Counted from the first letter of the stretch, positions 8,107 through 17,660 are shown. The stretch: DNA of 64,000 bases from G965205725 sp965205725 (GCA_965205725.1 OZ242189.1:3162001-3226000), one strand, 5' to 3'. The notes: generated by a model not told the origin, from the letters alone. Program-made: numbers and translations.

Positions 8107-10374
8107 ATGCTGGATATGTTGCGCAATATCGTCCAGGAGGTGAACGCTGCCAAGAACCTTGAAGCTGCGCTCGAAATAATTGTGCAGCGGGTGCGCCACG
8201 CCGTGGGCACTGAGGTGTGTACGGTCTACATGCGCGACCCACAGACCGACCGCTATGTCTTTCAGGCGACCGAAGGGCTGAATGTCGATCAGTTGGGAAA
8301 GGTCAGTTTGGCTGCGGGCGAGGGCCTTGTGGGTCAGGTTGCCACCCGCGACGAGCCACTGAATCTTGAGTTGGCCACCTCCCATCCAAGTTTCCAGTTG
8401 ATACCTGGCATCGGTGAAGAGCCGTTTAATGCCTTTCTCGGCGTGCCCATCATCCACCAGCGAGAAGTGCTGGGTGTGCTGGTTATTCAGCAAAAGGAGC
8501 AGCGCCGCTTCGATGAGAGTGAAGAGGCTTTCCTGGTCACGATGTCGGCACAGCTCGCCGGCGTTATAGCCCATGCGCGTGTTACCGGCTCAATAGGTGC
8601 TATCGGTGACAATCGGGCCCGGCAGAGCAGTAAGGTCAAAGGGGTTGCCGGGGCACCGGGTATTGCTATTGGTCGTGCGGTGGTGGTTTCGCCAGTGGCC
8701 GATTTGTACGCTGTGCCAGACAGAAAGACCAACGACCGTCGCGGCGAAGTGCGTGCCTTCAAGAAAGCCCTGATTGCTGTACGCGCTGATATTGAAACTG
8801 TAGCCGACCAGTTGAGTAACCAACTCAACCCTGAAGATCACGCACTGTTTGATGTGTATTTGCGGATTCTCGATGATGCGACAATTGGCACCGAGGTGGC
8901 CGCACGAATTAAGGCCGGGCAATGGGCCCAGGGGGCCTTGAGTCAGGTGATGATCGAGCATATCCAACGCTTCGAACGGATGGAGCAAAGTTATCTGCGC
9001 GAGCGGGCGGTGGATGTTAAGGACCTGGGCACGCGGGTGCTGGCCTATTTGCAGAGCACTGATCCGGCGCAACTGGACTATCCGGAAAACAGCATTCTGG
9101 TCGGCGAGGAGCTGACTGCGTCGGTGCTGGGTGAAATAGCGCCGGAGAAGTTGGTGGGCATTATTTCCGTTACAGGATCCGGCAATTCCCACGTTGCGAT
9201 TTTGGCGCGGGCAATGGGTGTGCCTACGGTGATGGGTGCCGTCGATCTGCCCTACACTAAACTGCAAGACCAAGAATTGATTATTGATGGCTACACTGGG
9301 GAAGTCCACCTAAACCCAAGCGCTGAGTTGCGTGAACGCTTCGCTCAGATGCTGGCCGAAGATGAAGCCATGTCACAAGACCTCGAGTCACTGCACGATG
9401 TGGCGTGTGAGACGATTGATGGTCATCAACTGCCTCTGTGGGTGAATACGGGTTTAATGGCCGATGTGGCGCGCTCGCTGGAGCAAGGCGCAGAAGGGGT
9501 TGGCTTATACAGAACCGAGGTGCCCTTTTTATTGCGAGAGCGCTTTCCCAGTGAGGAAGAGCAGCGTCAAATCTATCGCAGTCAGTTGCAGGCATTCGCG
9601 CCCAAGCCGGTGACTATGCGAACCCTGGATATCGGCGGTGACAAATCGCTGCCTTACTTCCCCATTGCCGAGGAAAACCCCTTTTTGGGATGGCGCGGTA
9701 TTCGGGTGACACTGGATCATCCGGAAATTTTTCTGGCGCAGACCCGAGCGATGATCAAGGCCAGCGAGGGCCTGGACAATCTTCGTATCATGTTGCCCAT
9801 GGTAAGCAACGTGGACGAGCTGGACGAAGCCACTAACTTTATCAGAAGGGCCCATCGCGAAGTGGTTGACGAAGGCAGTGAGGTGGTCATGCCGCCCATT
9901 GGCGTCATGATTGAAGTTCCGGCGGCAGTTTATCAGGCGGATATCCTCGCCCGAAAAGCCGATTTTTTATCGGTGGGCAGCAACGATTTAACCCAGTACC
10001 TGTTGGCCGTTGATCGCAATAATTCTCGCGTCGCCGAGCTCTACCACGCGTTTCACCCGGCTGTTTTGCACGCCTTGCATTCGGTGGCGCAGGCCGCACA
10101 TGCAGCGGGCAAACAGGTCAGTATTTGCGGGGAGCTTGCGGGAGACCCTGCCGCCGCCGTGATACTGCTGGCTATGGGCTATCATGCGCTTTCAATGAAT
10201 GCCACCAACCTCACAAAAATTAAAAAAGCGGTTTGTAGCCTGACACTGGCTGAAGCCAACACTGTATTGACTGAAGTGATGGAGCTGGAGAGCTCTGAGG
10301 CCGTTCACCAACGCCTGGAAGATTTTTTGCGCGAGAAGGATTTACGCGGATTTATTCACGCGCCTCTCAATTAG
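8107..10374 (+). CDS. ptsP: Phosphoenolpyruvate-protein phosphotransferase PtsP (EI-Ntr)
   Basis: 755 residues, the normal length. An N-terminal GAF domain (about 17-160) is followed by the PEP-utiliser N-domain, the swivelling phospho-histidine domain with His362 in GSGNSHVAILARAMG, and the C-terminal PEP-binding TIM barrel (RTEVPFLLRERFPSEEEQ, MLPMVSNVDEL, SVGSNDLTQYLLAVDR, SICGELAGDP). It phosphorylates NPr in the nitrogen-related PTS, which links nitrogen status to potassium and envelope regulation. It follows rppH; lgt and thyA lie downstream past a convergent gene. Confidence 0.95.
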   Translation: MLDMLRNIVQEVNAAKNLEAALEIIVQRVRHAVGTEVCTVYMRDPQTDRYVFQATEGLNVDQLGKVSLAAGEGLVGQVATRDEPLNLELATSHPSFQLIPGIGEEPFNAFLGVPIIHQREVLGVLVIQQKEQRRFDESEEAFLVTMSAQLAGVIAHARVTGSIGAIGDNRARQSSKVKGVAGAPGIAIGRAVVVSPVADLYAVPDRKTNDRRGEVRAFKKALIAVRADIETVADQLSNQLNPEDHALFDVYLRILDDATIGTEVAARIKAGQWAQGALSQVMIEHIQRFERMEQSYLRERAVDVKDLGTRVLAYLQSTDPAQLDYPENSILVGEELTASVLGEIAPEKLVGIISVTGSGNSHVAILARAMGVPTVMGAVDLPYTKLQDQELIIDGYTGEVHLNPSAELRERFAQMLAEDEAMSQDLESLHDVACETIDGHQLPLWVNTGLMADVARSLEQGAEGVGLYRTEVPFLLRERFPSEEEQRQIYRSQLQAFAPKPVTMRTLDIGGDKSLPYFPIAEENPFLGWRGIRVTLDHPEIFLAQTRAMIKASEGLDNLRIMLPMVSNVDELDEATNFIRRAHREVVDEGSEVVMPPIGVMIEVPAAVYQADILARKADFLSVGSNDLTQYLLAVDRNNSRVAELYHAFHPAVLHALHSVAQAAHAAGKQVSICGELAGDPAAAVILLAMGYHALSMNATNLTKIKKAVCSLTLAEANTVLTEVMELESSEAVHQRLEDFLREKDLRGFIHAPLN

Positions 10375-10406
10375 GTTCTGTGTTCACAGCCCTGTATCCA
10401 GGGTGC

Positions 10407-11168
10407 TTACAAGCCAAACTCAAACTCGTTACAGCCCTCTGTAATTCCCCCTGGGAGATAGCGATCTTCACGAAACCTGATGTTACCTGCCAGGTCGATA
10501 CTAAGGCTGGTTGTCGCGCGGGTTCCATAACTCTCCGAAACAATGAACTGAGCAGACAACAAGCGCTCAAACTCAATGCCGACTCCCGTATCCGGCAGTT
10601 CATGGTCGGCTGCCAACTCACGACTTGCGACAGTCTGCCTAAGCTGGCCGAACTCAGGGTGATCAATGCCGAGCAGATGCTTCAATTTGGCTCTGGCCAG
10701 TTCAGCCTTGGGCCAGTCGGTGTCGAGCAAGGCATTACTGAGTGCATAGACACCTGGGGCAAGTTCGCGAGCCCGTTGCTGGACATTTGAGTAGTAATAC
10801 ATCCCCTGTTGGTCTGCCACGATCAGATTAAACCCGGCGTAGCGGCCGCCTTGCACAGAAAGGTCTTTAACATAGTCGCTGGCGCTCATGTCTCCCTGTA
10901 AAAAGTCCAGAGTCAGCAAGCCTCGGGAAGCGGGCTCGGCCGGTGTCGCAGGTGGGTTGCGATGATTGGTAATAGCGGCAAAGCGGCCCTGCCGAGTCAC
11001 CCCCAGCCAGGTCCCTCCCGCCTGCAAGTCTTTGCCTGCCAGCAGCCCAGGGCTCCCGGGCCAGATTCCTGCGGCCGCTGTTGGCCTGTCGTAACTCTCG
11101 TCGCGATTGGCGGCAACCAGCAGGGGGTAGTTTGGGTGAGCTTTGTAGGCGAAAGTAATCAGACACAT
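10407..11168 (-). CDS. NRDE family protein (TANGO2-like)
   Basis: 253 residues from the ATG at 11168. The N-terminus is MCLITFAYKAHPNYPLLVAANRDE, with Cys2 at the Ntn-like position and the eponymous NRDE motif. Later family blocks are GGTWLGVTRQGRFAAITNHR and LLTLDFLQGD. It is probably cytoplasmic; no reaction is established for the bacterial members, though the eukaryotic homologue TANGO2 is tied to heme and lipid handling. It is convergent with ptsP and divergent from lgt, inserted into the usual ptsP-lgt order. Confidence 0.88.
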   Translation of the reverse strand: MCLITFAYKAHPNYPLLVAANRDESYDRPTAAAGIWPGSPGLLAGKDLQAGGTWLGVTRQGRFAAITNHRNPPATPAEPASRGLLTLDFLQGDMSASDYVKDLSVQGGRYAGFNLIVADQQGMYYYSNVQQRARELAPGVYALSNALLDTDWPKAELARAKLKHLLGIDHPEFGQLRQTVASRELAADHELPDTGVGIEFERLLSAQFIVSESYGTRATTSLSIDLAGNIRFREDRYLPGGITEGCNEFEFGL

Positions 11169-11242
11169 GTGGATGGATTGTGAAAGTGTATTGACTGGCA
11201 GATAATACACGCTTTTCCGCCGCTAATGATTGTTGAACTCCT

Positions 11243-12040
11243 ATGCTGCAATACCCGCAAATTGACCCTGTCGCGATTGCATTAGGGCCGATTGAGGTGC
11301 ACTGGTATGGCCTGGCCTACCTCGCTGCTATCGCGTTTGCCTGGTGGCTGGCAGCGCGCCGCTCGACACAGCCGGGCGCAGCGGTCAGGCGTGAGCAAGT
11401 TGATGATCTGATTTTTTTCTCCGCCGTGGGCGTTGTGCTAGGTGGGCGCGTGGGCTATGTGCTGTTCTATGGAACAGACCGCCTGCTGGATGATCCACTT
11501 TGGGCCCTCCGCGTTTGGGAGGGAGGCATGTCTTTTCATGGCGGGATGCTGGGGGTGATTTTTGCCAACTGGCTCTACGCTCGAGCCCACAAAATTGATT
11601 TTGGATATCTGCTGGATTTTGTTGCACCGCTGGTTCCGCTTGGATTGGGGTTGGGACGATTGGCTAATTTTGTTGGCCAGGAACTTTGGGGGCGGGCAAC
11701 GGATGCGCCCTGGGCTATGGTCTTCCCGCGTGATCCCCTGCAATTGGCGCGGCACCCCAGCCAGCTCTATCAGTTTGCGCTGGAGGGGGTATTGCTGTTC
11801 GCTCTGCTGCTTTGGTTTTCCAGTAAACCGCGCCCCAAACTGGCAGTGGGTGGGCTGTTCGTATTTGGCTACGGCGCTCAGCGATTCGCTGTTGAGTTTT
11901 TCCGTCAGCCCGACACGCACATCGGCCTCGACGCATTTGGCTGGATGACCCGCGGCCAGTTATTGTGTGTTCCCATGATCGCTTTTGGTCTGTACCTGCT
12001 GTACAACGCCTGCGGTCGAAGACCTGCGATTCAACCCTGA
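11243..12040 (+). CDS. lgt: Prolipoprotein diacylglyceryl transferase
   Basis: 265 residues, a multi-spanning inner-membrane enzyme. It transfers diacylglycerol from phosphatidylglycerol to the lipobox cysteine, the first step in lipoprotein maturation. Signature blocks are WYGLAYLAA, GGRVGYVLFYG, GGMSFHGGMLGV (catalytic-site His) and GRLANFVGQELWGRAT. It lies 10 bp upstream of thyA. Relevant here because the window encodes at least eight predicted lipoproteins. Confidence 0.95.
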   Translation: MLQYPQIDPVAIALGPIEVHWYGLAYLAAIAFAWWLAARRSTQPGAAVRREQVDDLIFFSAVGVVLGGRVGYVLFYGTDRLLDDPLWALRVWEGGMSFHGGMLGVIFANWLYARAHKIDFGYLLDFVAPLVPLGLGLGRLANFVGQELWGRATDAPWAMVFPRDPLQLARHPSQLYQFALEGVLLFALLLWFSSKPRPKLAVGGLFVFGYGAQRFAVEFFRQPDTHIGLDAFGWMTRGQLLCVPMIAFGLYLLYNACGRRPAIQP

Positions 12041-12050
12041 GAAAAACCAG

Positions 12051-12845
12051 ATGCGGCAATACCTCGATTTACTTCAGCACATCCTGGACAGCGGCGCGGA
12101 CAAGCCAGACCGCACCGGCACCGGTACCCGCAGCGTGTTTGGCTATCAAATGCGCTTTGACCTGGCGACGGGGTTTCCAATGCTCACCACCAAAAAGCTG
12201 CATTTGAAATCAATTGTGCACGAGTTGCTCTGGTTTTTGTCGGGTGACACAAACATCCGTTACTTAAAAGAAAACGGCGTCAAAATTTGGGACGAGTGGG
12301 CCGACGAAAATGGCGAGCTGGGCCCCGTCTATGGGCATCAGTGGCGTTCCTGGCCAGCTCCCGACGGTTCCAAAATTGACCAGATCAGCAAACTTGTCGA
12401 ACAGATCAAAAACAACCCGGACTCGCGGCGCCATATCGTCAGTGCCTGGAACGTGGCAGAAGTTGACCATATGGCTCTGCCGCCCTGCCATAGTCTGTTT
12501 CAGTTCTATGTGGCCGAGGGCCGTTTATCTTGTCAGCTCTATCAGCGCAGTGCCGATGTGTTTTTGGGCGTGCCTTTCAACATCGCTTCCTACGCCTTGC
12601 TGACTATGATGATGGCTCAGGTCTGCAATCTTGCGGCTGGTGATTTTGTGCATAGCTTTGGCGACGTACACTTGTATAGCAATCATTTTGAACAGGCGCA
12701 GACTCAACTGCGGCGCCAGCCCGGGATGCTGCCAACCGTGCAAATAAACCCTGATGTCAAAGATATTCTCGGCTTTTGCTTCGAAGATTTTGCATTGCTC
12801 AATTACCAGGCTGAGGCGCATATACCCGCGCCAGTTGCTGTTTGA
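12051..12845 (+). CDS. thyA: Thymidylate synthase
   Basis: 264 residues, the same length as the E. coli enzyme, starting at the ATG at 12051 (MRQYLDLLQHILD). It methylates dUMP using methylene-THF. The nucleophile is Cys146 in ALPPCHSLFQFYV, and the dUMP-binding QRSADVFLGVPFNIASYA and FGDVHLYSNH motifs are intact. The gene lies 10 bp downstream of lgt and 4 bp upstream of folA, so the thymidylate cycle enzymes are coupled. Confidence 0.97.
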   Translation: MRQYLDLLQHILDSGADKPDRTGTGTRSVFGYQMRFDLATGFPMLTTKKLHLKSIVHELLWFLSGDTNIRYLKENGVKIWDEWADENGELGPVYGHQWRSWPAPDGSKIDQISKLVEQIKNNPDSRRHIVSAWNVAEVDHMALPPCHSLFQFYVAEGRLSCQLYQRSADVFLGVPFNIASYALLTMMMAQVCNLAAGDFVHSFGDVHLYSNHFEQAQTQLRRQPGMLPTVQINPDVKDILGFCFEDFALLNYQAEAHIPAPVAV

Positions 12846-12849
12846 GGCA

Positions 12850-13341
12850 ATGACTCTTTCTCTCATTGCTGCGGTTGCCGAGAATGGCGTGATCGGCCGC
12901 AACAATAAACTGCCCTGGCACCTCTCTGAAGACCTCAAGTATTTTAAACGTACCACGCTGGGCAAACCTGTCGTAATGGGCCGCCTCACCTGGGAATCCA
13001 TTGGCCGGCCACTGCCGGGGCGCACCAATATTGTTGTCAGTCGCCAGACTGATCTTGCAATTGCCGGGGTACAGGTTGTGCCCGATTTGGCGACGGCTAT
13101 GTCCCTGGGCGACATTGGTGATGCGGCAGAGGTGGTTGTGATTGGCGGCGGCCAGATTTACGCAATGGCCATGCCATGGGTGACACGCATGTATCTCACT
13201 GAGGTTCACGCAGATGTAACAGGCGATGCCTACTTCCCGCTGTGGGATAAATCGTCCTGGCGCGAGAGTGGCAGAGAGAATTTTAAAGCTGTGGAACCCA
13301 ACCCCTACGACTACAGCTTCGCGGTTTACGAACGCTACTAG
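12850..13341 (+). CDS. folA: Dihydrofolate reductase
   Basis: 163 residues from the ATG at 12850 (MTLSLIAAVAENGVIG). It has the substrate/NADPH motifs LPWHLSEDLKYFKRTT, VVMGRLTWESIGRPLPGRTNIVVS and VIGGGQIYAMAMP. It regenerates tetrahydrofolate from the dihydrofolate made by ThyA, the gene just upstream. The longer open frame starting inside thyA is not conserved. The gene is followed by the repeat-rich 1.6-kb gap. Confidence 0.95.
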   Translation: MTLSLIAAVAENGVIGRNNKLPWHLSEDLKYFKRTTLGKPVVMGRLTWESIGRPLPGRTNIVVSRQTDLAIAGVQVVPDLATAMSLGDIGDAAEVVVIGGGQIYAMAMPWVTRMYLTEVHADVTGDAYFPLWDKSSWRESGRENFKAVEPNPYDYSFAVYERY

Positions 13342-13604
13342 AAACCTGCCGGACTTAACACTGTTTTTCTGCGGCGGCACTCATGGAGTAGAAGACTTCC
13401 GGGGTGCTTTGAAGCGCATAAAGAGTGCGCTGTGGCGGTGTTGTCGGCTGTGGTCAGGTGGGTAAGCCTTGCGGTTTTGAGCCGCAGGTGGGGTCGGCTT
13501 TGGCGGTTGTGGTCAGGTGGGTAAGCCTTGCGGTTTTGAGCCGCAGGTGGGGTCGGCTTTGGCGGTTGTGGTCAGGTGGGGTCGGCTTTGGCGGCTGTGG
13601 TCAG

Positions 13605-13775
13605 GTGGGTAAGCCTTGCGGTTTGGGCACGCTTCAGCGGGTGTTTTTGACCGCTGCGGAACTCAACGATTTTTCCTAAAGGAAAAATTCGGATTCAAAC
13701 AGTCCTCGCGGAAAGCCTCAAAAACACCCGCTTGCGCAAACGTGCCCTGATTAAACCTTCAAGGTTTACCCACCC
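13605..13775. repeat. Long palindromic repeat, copy B
   Basis: About 170 bp. The outer arms GTGGGTAAGCCTTGCGGTTT and AAACCTTCAAGGTTTACCCAC are imperfect inverted repeats. The inner arms GCGGGTGTTTTTGA and TCAAAAACACCCGC are perfect, and the centre holds the hairpin ATTTTTCC(taaa)GGAAAAAT. It is nearly identical to copy C and is the reverse complement of copy A at 5904. It has no coding capacity, so a structured RNA or a MITE-like element are both possible. Confidence 0.85.
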
Positions 13776-13936
13776 GCCTACCGTTTATCTGTGGCGACAC
13801 TCATGGAGCAGAGGACTTCCGGGATGCTTTGAGGCGCATAAAGAGTGCGCTGTGGCGGTGTTGTCGGCTGTGGTCAGGTGGGTAAGCCTTGCGGTTTTGA
13901 GCCGCAGGTGGGGTCGGCTTTGGCGGCTGTGGTCAG

Positions 13937-14105
13937 GTGGGTAAGCCTTGCGGTTTGGGCACGCTTCAGCGGGTGTTTTTGACCGCTGCGGAACTCAACG
14001 ATTTTTCCCAAAGGAAAAATTCGGATTCAAACAGTCCTCGCGGAAAGCCTCAAAAACACCCGCTTGCGCAAACGTGCCCTGATTAAACCTTCAAGATTTA
14101 CCCAC
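13937..14105. repeat. Long palindromic repeat, copy C
   Basis: About 169 bp, the third copy of the same palindrome, 332 bp after copy B and in the same orientation. It is separated from copy B by one 85-bp/59-bp repeat block, so the pair looks like a tandem duplication of palindrome plus spacer. A half-arm remnant (CTGATTAAACCTCAAGATTTATCCA) follows at about 14147-14171. Confidence 0.85.
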
Positions 14106-14287
14106 CCGCCCACAGGCTGAATCTGCGCTCGTCTATGGCTTCGCCTGATTAAACCTCAAGATTTATCCATCTGCCCACCGTTTTTCTGCGGCGGCACTCA
14201 TGGAGTAGAGGACTTCCGGGGTGCTTTGAGGCGCATAAAGAGTGCGTTGTGGCGGTGTTAGCGCATTTGATGTTTCGGTGAGCATGT

Positions 14288-14580
14288 CTGAGCCGCAGGC
14301 CAGTGTCCACGCGACATTGGCGAACCGATCAAATGCAGATAACAACGACAGCACTCAGCGCGAAGAGCAGCCCGGAAGTCCCATACATAATGCAGATAAC
14401 ACCATAGCACTCAGCGCGAAGAGCAGCCCGGAAGTCCTATAACCATAAACTCAGGGCTTGCGGTTTTGAGCCGCAGGCCAGTGTCCACGCGACATTGGCG
14501 AACCGATCAAATGCAGATAACAACGCCAGCACTCAGCGCGAAGAGCAGCCCGGAAGTCCCATAACCATAAACTCGGGGCT
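14288..14580. repeat. Second interspersed repeat family, about 120-bp units
   Basis: Two near-complete units and one partial unit. A block reading gagccgcaggccagtgtcca ... gcgacattggcgaaccgatc is at about 14290-14334 and 14469-14513. A block reading atgcagataacaacg ... gaagagcagcccggaagtcc is at 14334-14381, 14391-14438 and 14513-14561. The same sequence recurs in reverse orientation at 44788-44910, next to the TonB receptor. The remainder up to 14942 shows nothing beyond AT-rich sequence that probably includes the promoter of the next operon. Confidence 0.8.
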
Positions 14581-14942
14581 TGCGGTATTTGGGACAGGCC
14601 GGTACAGCTTGCGCCGCAAAATGACCCCAAAAAATCGCTCAAGCTGGTGTTTCCCTAGTGGCGAATAGTGGCGAACGCCTAAATTCGACAGGCTCCCGGC
14701 GTTAAACCGTGCGCGTAAAATGTTTGTTACTTTCAGTCAGAATCTTCAACAAACGTTACCCATATACCCAATATTTCTTGAAGGCCACGGCTGGCGGGCT
14801 CATTTCGTTGCTAATTCATAATTTATGGTATTAAATTGCCCTCCCTTGTTTGCTGACTCTGAAATTTCCACTATATATAAGAGAAGAGTCTGAAACATAA
14901 GCTCTCAAGTGACATTCTGTTGGGTATAGGAAAAGCACATCC

Positions 14943-15734
14943 ATGAATATGCATCGATTGAAAGTGGTGTTCGTCGCCGCGATGCTGGCAGCCAGTTCTC
15001 TCCTGGGAATGGTTGCTGTCTCGCACGCCGATGAAACCCTGAATGCCATCCTTAAGGTTGGCGCAGATAGAAACGCAGCTTCGGCCAAGTCGCAGGTTAA
15101 GATCGACAAGCTGGCCGAGCAAACTCGGGAACTGTTGACTGACTATAAAACGGTGATGAAACAAGTTGATGGCCTTATCGTCTACAACGCGAGATTGCAG
15201 AAGCAAATCGACAACCAGTTGCGCCGTGTCAGCGACATTGAGAATTCGATTTCTCAGGTCACGATTATTCAGCGGCAAATGACGCCGCTGGTTATTCGGA
15301 TGATCGACGGTCTTGAGCAGTTCGTTGAGCTCGATGTACCCTTCCACCTGGACGAACGCCGTCAGCGCGTCGCATTCTTGCGCGGCAACCTGGACCGTTC
15401 CGATGTCAGTGTTGCAGAGAAGTTCCGTCAGGTGCTGGAAGCCTACAAGATTGAAAATGAATACGGCCGTAAAATTGATGCTTATAAAGGTAGTGTTGAG
15501 ATTGGCGGTGTAGAGCGCGATGTTAACTTTTTTCGCGTCGGTCGTATTGCATTGCTGTATCAGACAACCGATACCGAAGTATCCGGCGCCTGGGATCAAT
15601 CCAGCCGCGGCTGGATTGAATTGGATAGCGGTGAATATCGCAACGCTATTATGAAAGGATTGCGGATTGCCCGCAAAGAGGCGTCGATTGATGTACTTAA
15701 TCTGCCCATCGCTGCACCGGAGGCTTCAAACTAA
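14943..15734 (+). CDS. DUF3450 domain-containing periplasmic protein
   Basis: 263 residues. A signal peptide (hydrophobic residues 9-27, cut likely after SHA) is followed by a long coiled coil (about 35-130: LAEQTRELLTDYKTVMKQVDGL...) and a globular C-terminal part ending in WIELDSGEYRNAIMKGLRIARKE. DUF3450 proteins stand at the head of TonB2-type operons in marine gammaproteobacteria; their exact function is unknown, but periplasmic coupling to the energiser is likely. Its stop overlaps the start of the next gene (TAATG), so the six genes to 20040 appear to form one operon. Confidence 0.88.
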   Translation: MNMHRLKVVFVAAMLAASSLLGMVAVSHADETLNAILKVGADRNAASAKSQVKIDKLAEQTRELLTDYKTVMKQVDGLIVYNARLQKQIDNQLRRVSDIENSISQVTIIQRQMTPLVIRMIDGLEQFVELDVPFHLDERRQRVAFLRGNLDRSDVSVAEKFRQVLEAYKIENEYGRKIDAYKGSVEIGGVERDVNFFRVGRIALLYQTTDTEVSGAWDQSSRGWIELDSGEYRNAIMKGLRIARKEASIDVLNLPIAAPEASN

Positions 15735-17122
15735 TGAAAGCAAAAATGTTTAAAGCCGCTATTATCGGCGCAACTATGTCACTTTTCGCTGCGACCAGTG
15801 TTGTTGCAGAGGAAGAAGCCAAGTCTTTGGGCGAGCTGCTCGGCTTTGTCAAGCAGGGCCAGATTACAGAGGCCAAAGAAAATAAAGTACGCGAACAGCG
15901 CTTTACTCAGGATAAGGCGAACCAGCAAAAAGCCTTGAATGACGCAAAAGCCGAGCGAACCCGTCAGGAAGGCATCAGTGCCAGGCTCGAAAAGACCTTT
16001 GAAGGAAACGAGCTGTTGATTGCTGAAAAACAAAAGCAACTGAAAGAGCGTCTGGGTACACTGGCTGAATTGTTTGGTCACCTGACCTCTACCGCTGGTG
16101 ACGCTGTCACCAATTTCAACAGTTCTCTGATTAGTGCGCAGTATCCTGGCCGCGAAGAATTTCTAGACCAGTTGATCAAGAAGATGAGTGGTTCCGATCA
16201 GTTGCCAAGCATCGAAGAAATTGAGCGTGTCTGGTTCGAGTTGCAGCGCGAAATGACTGAGTCTGGCAGGATTGTTTCCTTCCCGGCTGAAATCGCCAAG
16301 CCCGACGGTGAGAAAGTGCAAACCAATGTTGTGCGTGTTGGTACCTTTAACATCGTTTCTGAAGAGGGGCGCTATCTGCAATATGTGCCCACTAAAGGCA
16401 CTCTTGAGGAATTGGCGCGCCAGCCAAGTGGTCCATATTTGGGCTGGGCTGCCAATCTCGCTGGCTCAGACAGTGGCTATGCCAAGTTTGGTGTTGACCC
16501 CACAGGCCCTACTGGCGGCTCCTACCTGGCGGCGTTGATTAACAGCCCGAATCTGGAAGAGCGCTGGCATCAGGGTGGCTATGTCGGCTATGCCATTACC
16601 ACCGTTGGTATTATTGCCTTTCTGATCGCAATCTGGCGTTTGATTGTGCTGTCGATGATGAGCTCGAAGGTGACCTCGCAGTTGAAGAGCAGTTCTGCCA
16701 ATGCGGACAACCCCCTGGGCCGCGTGCTGAAGGTACACGAAGATAACCCCAGCATGGATACTGAAACGCTTGAGTTGAAACTCTCCGAGGCAATTCTCAA
16801 GGAAACTCCAAGTATCGAAAACTCACTGACCTTGTTGAAGATCATTTCCGCAGTTGCGCCGCTGATGGGTCTGTTGGGTACGGTGACAGGTATGATCATT
16901 ACCTTCCAGGCCATTACCATATTTGGCGCGGGCGACCCGAAGGCGATGGCGGGTGGTATCTCCGGCGCGTTGGTGACTACAGTACTGGGTCTGCTGGTAG
17001 CAATCCCGACTGTACTGCTGCACACGATTGTGAATGGACGCGCTCAGCGCATCATTCATATTCTGAATGAGCAGTCCACTGGAATAATCGCAGAGCACAC
17101 AGAAGCCAAGCTGGGGCAGTAA
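15734..17122 (+). CDS. MotA/TolQ/ExbB proton channel protein with long periplasmic N-terminus (TtpC-like)
   Basis: 462 residues. A signal peptide (about 1-25) and a coiled-coil periplasmic region (about 30-280) precede a MotA/TolQ/ExbB channel domain. The transmembrane segments are near 283-305, 375-400 and 412-436, with the family core PLMGLLGTVTGMIITFQAITIFGAGDPKAMAGGISGALVTTVLGLLVAIPT. This architecture matches TtpC, the extra energiser subunit of the Vibrio TonB2 system. It would work with the ExbB, ExbD and TonB encoded directly downstream to power outer-membrane receptors. Confidence 0.9.
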   Translation: MKAKMFKAAIIGATMSLFAATSVVAEEEAKSLGELLGFVKQGQITEAKENKVREQRFTQDKANQQKALNDAKAERTRQEGISARLEKTFEGNELLIAEKQKQLKERLGTLAELFGHLTSTAGDAVTNFNSSLISAQYPGREEFLDQLIKKMSGSDQLPSIEEIERVWFELQREMTESGRIVSFPAEIAKPDGEKVQTNVVRVGTFNIVSEEGRYLQYVPTKGTLEELARQPSGPYLGWAANLAGSDSGYAKFGVDPTGPTGGSYLAALINSPNLEERWHQGGYVGYAITTVGIIAFLIAIWRLIVLSMMSSKVTSQLKSSSANADNPLGRVLKVHEDNPSMDTETLELKLSEAILKETPSIENSLTLLKIISAVAPLMGLLGTVTGMIITFQAITIFGAGDPKAMAGGISGALVTTVLGLLVAIPTVLLHTIVNGRAQRIIHILNEQSTGIIAEHTEAKLGQ

Positions 17123-17123
17123 T

Positions 17124-17651
17124 ATGTACTGGTTTGACAATGCGTTTGAAGCAGTTTCTCGCTTCATGGACATGGGCGGCAACGTGTTGTGGCTGATTGC
17201 TGTTCTCCTGTTCTCGATGTGGGCTCTAATTTTTGAGCGGGCCTGGTATTTCTACTCTGGCTGGAAGAACGATGCCGAAGTGGCGATTGCCAGTTGGGAG
17301 GGTCGCAGTGAGCGAAAATCCTGGGCCGCACATCAGATTCGGTTGAAGCTGGTTTCTGAGGCGCAACTGCAAATTAACCAGTACCTGCCAGTGATCAAAA
17401 CCATGGTCGCCCTGTGCCCCCTTTTGGGTCTGTTGGGCACGGTGACCGGGATGATCGAGGTGTTTAATATTATGGCAGTAACGGGTGGTGGTGATGCCAA
17501 GTCGATGGCGGGTGGCGTGTCTCGCGCCACCATTCCCACCATGGCGGGAATGGTCGCGGCATTGTCAGGCGTATTCGCCAACACCTATATCACTCGTACT
17601 GCTGCTCGAGAAAGTACCTTTCTCAAAGATAACTTAACGACAGATCACTAA
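17124..17651 (+). CDS. exbB: ExbB-type MotA/TolQ/ExbB proton channel protein
   Basis: 175 residues. Three transmembrane segments (about 17-37, 92-114, 128-150) with the channel core CPLLGLLGTVTGMIEVFNIMAVTGGGDAKSMAGGVSRATIPTMAGMVAAL. It is the short channel subunit of a TonB2-type complex and starts one base after the upstream stop. It pairs with the ExbD encoded next. A second MotA/TolQ-like gene at 33177 and a third at 62603 belong to other loci. Confidence 0.92.
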   Translation: MYWFDNAFEAVSRFMDMGGNVLWLIAVLLFSMWALIFERAWYFYSGWKNDAEVAIASWEGRSERKSWAAHQIRLKLVSEAQLQINQYLPVIKTMVALCPLLGLLGTVTGMIEVFNIMAVTGGGDAKSMAGGVSRATIPTMAGMVAALSGVFANTYITRTAARESTFLKDNLTTDH

Positions 17652-17660
17652 GAGGCAATC

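Larger units (their letters stand above)
13360..14265. repeat. Cluster of 85-bp and 59-bp repeats downstream of folA
   Basis: The 13342-14942 stretch has no convincing gene. An approximately 85-bp unit (ctgcggcggcactcatggag ... gagtgcgctgtggcggtgtt) occurs at about 13365-13445, 13790-13865 and 14182-14262. Between the first units, a 59-bp unit (GGTCAGGTGGGTAAGCCTTG..., carrying the hairpin TTGCGGTTTTGAGCCGCA) is repeated at about 13452, 13511 and, shortened, 13570. Open frames over this area simply translate the repeats. The units alternate with the 170-bp palindromes at 13605 and 13937. Confidence 0.85.

Noticed and set aside
13425..13944. Open frames in the repeat cluster
   Set aside because: They translate the repeat units, have no ribosome sites and no family resemblance.
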